A stretch of DNA of 64,000 nt, taken from assembly GCA_036877525.1 (NCBI GenBank), contig JAZGTH010000068.1, forward strand, positions 5,572,501-5,636,500, given 5' to 3'. The notes beneath the pieces are model-generated. The model ran no database searches. It had not been told where the DNA came from and was given only the letters and a program-made list of their open reading frames with translations. The DNA comes from Chromobotia macracanthus (taxonomy: Eukaryota > Chordata > Actinopteri > Cypriniformes > Botiidae). Shown here piece by piece: positions 63,890 to 64,000 of this stretch. A program made the translations under genes and the position numbers. How positions within the stretch are numbered: position 1 is the first letter of the stretch; the number at the start of each line of letters is the position of its first letter.

Positions 63890-64000
63890 TTGAATCGAGT
63901 CTCCCTCCTCCCACCTCTCCGCTTGATTTCAGTGTAATTTGCTCTGCGATTGATGCAGGACAGGTTAAATTGCAGCTGAGAGACGCTTTCACAATCTCTG

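Overview
The window is from a bony fish nuclear genome. The genes are split by GT-AG introns in vertebrate style and there is a vertebrate tRNA-Phe. The spacers hold short interspersed elements typical of teleosts, including a 'TTAAAGGGATAGTTCACCC' inverted-terminal-repeat element and tRNA-derived SINEs ending in 'CTGCCAAATGCATA'. These repeats point to a cyprinid or other ostariophysan fish; the species cannot be named from the sequence.

Layout. (1) 1-2116: a 12-bp minisatellite that runs off the left edge. (2) About 3.15-9.77 kb, plus strand: remains of ccdc158, a coiled-coil gene, with several exons intact but nonsense codons in three others. (3) 11384-14071, minus strand: a complete 8-exon fam47e (395 aa), with a perfect palindromic RFX X-box 89 bp upstream of its start codon. 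(4) 20.0-30.5 kb, plus strand: scarb2 (LIMP-2 family), 13 coding exons, 531 aa, behind a CpG-rich promoter region that seems to hold two separate promoters. (5) 30.5-38.7 kb: spacer with SINE/MITE copies and a CpG-rich patch with a CTCF-like site but no recognised gene. (6) 38782-51473, plus strand: complete mamdc2, 14 coding exons, 679 aa, signal peptide and four MAM domains. (7) 52-54.1 kb: CTCF, ZNF143 and NRF1-like motifs and a tRNA-Phe(GAA) gene on the minus strand. (8) 54551-57261: a 2.7-kb array of a 26-bp unit whose six reading frames all stay open. (9) 57.3-64 kb: no recognised gene, with dispersed repeats near the right end.

The order and relative strands of ccdc158, fam47e and scarb2 match the human 4q21 block (CCDC158 - STBD1 - FAM47E - SCARB2); STBD1 was not seen. 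In human, MAMDC2 lies on chromosome 9, so the junction between scarb2 and mamdc2 is a rearrangement boundary relative to human. All exon coordinates were read by eye from splice sites, reading-frame continuity and remembered family sequences; no alignment was run.
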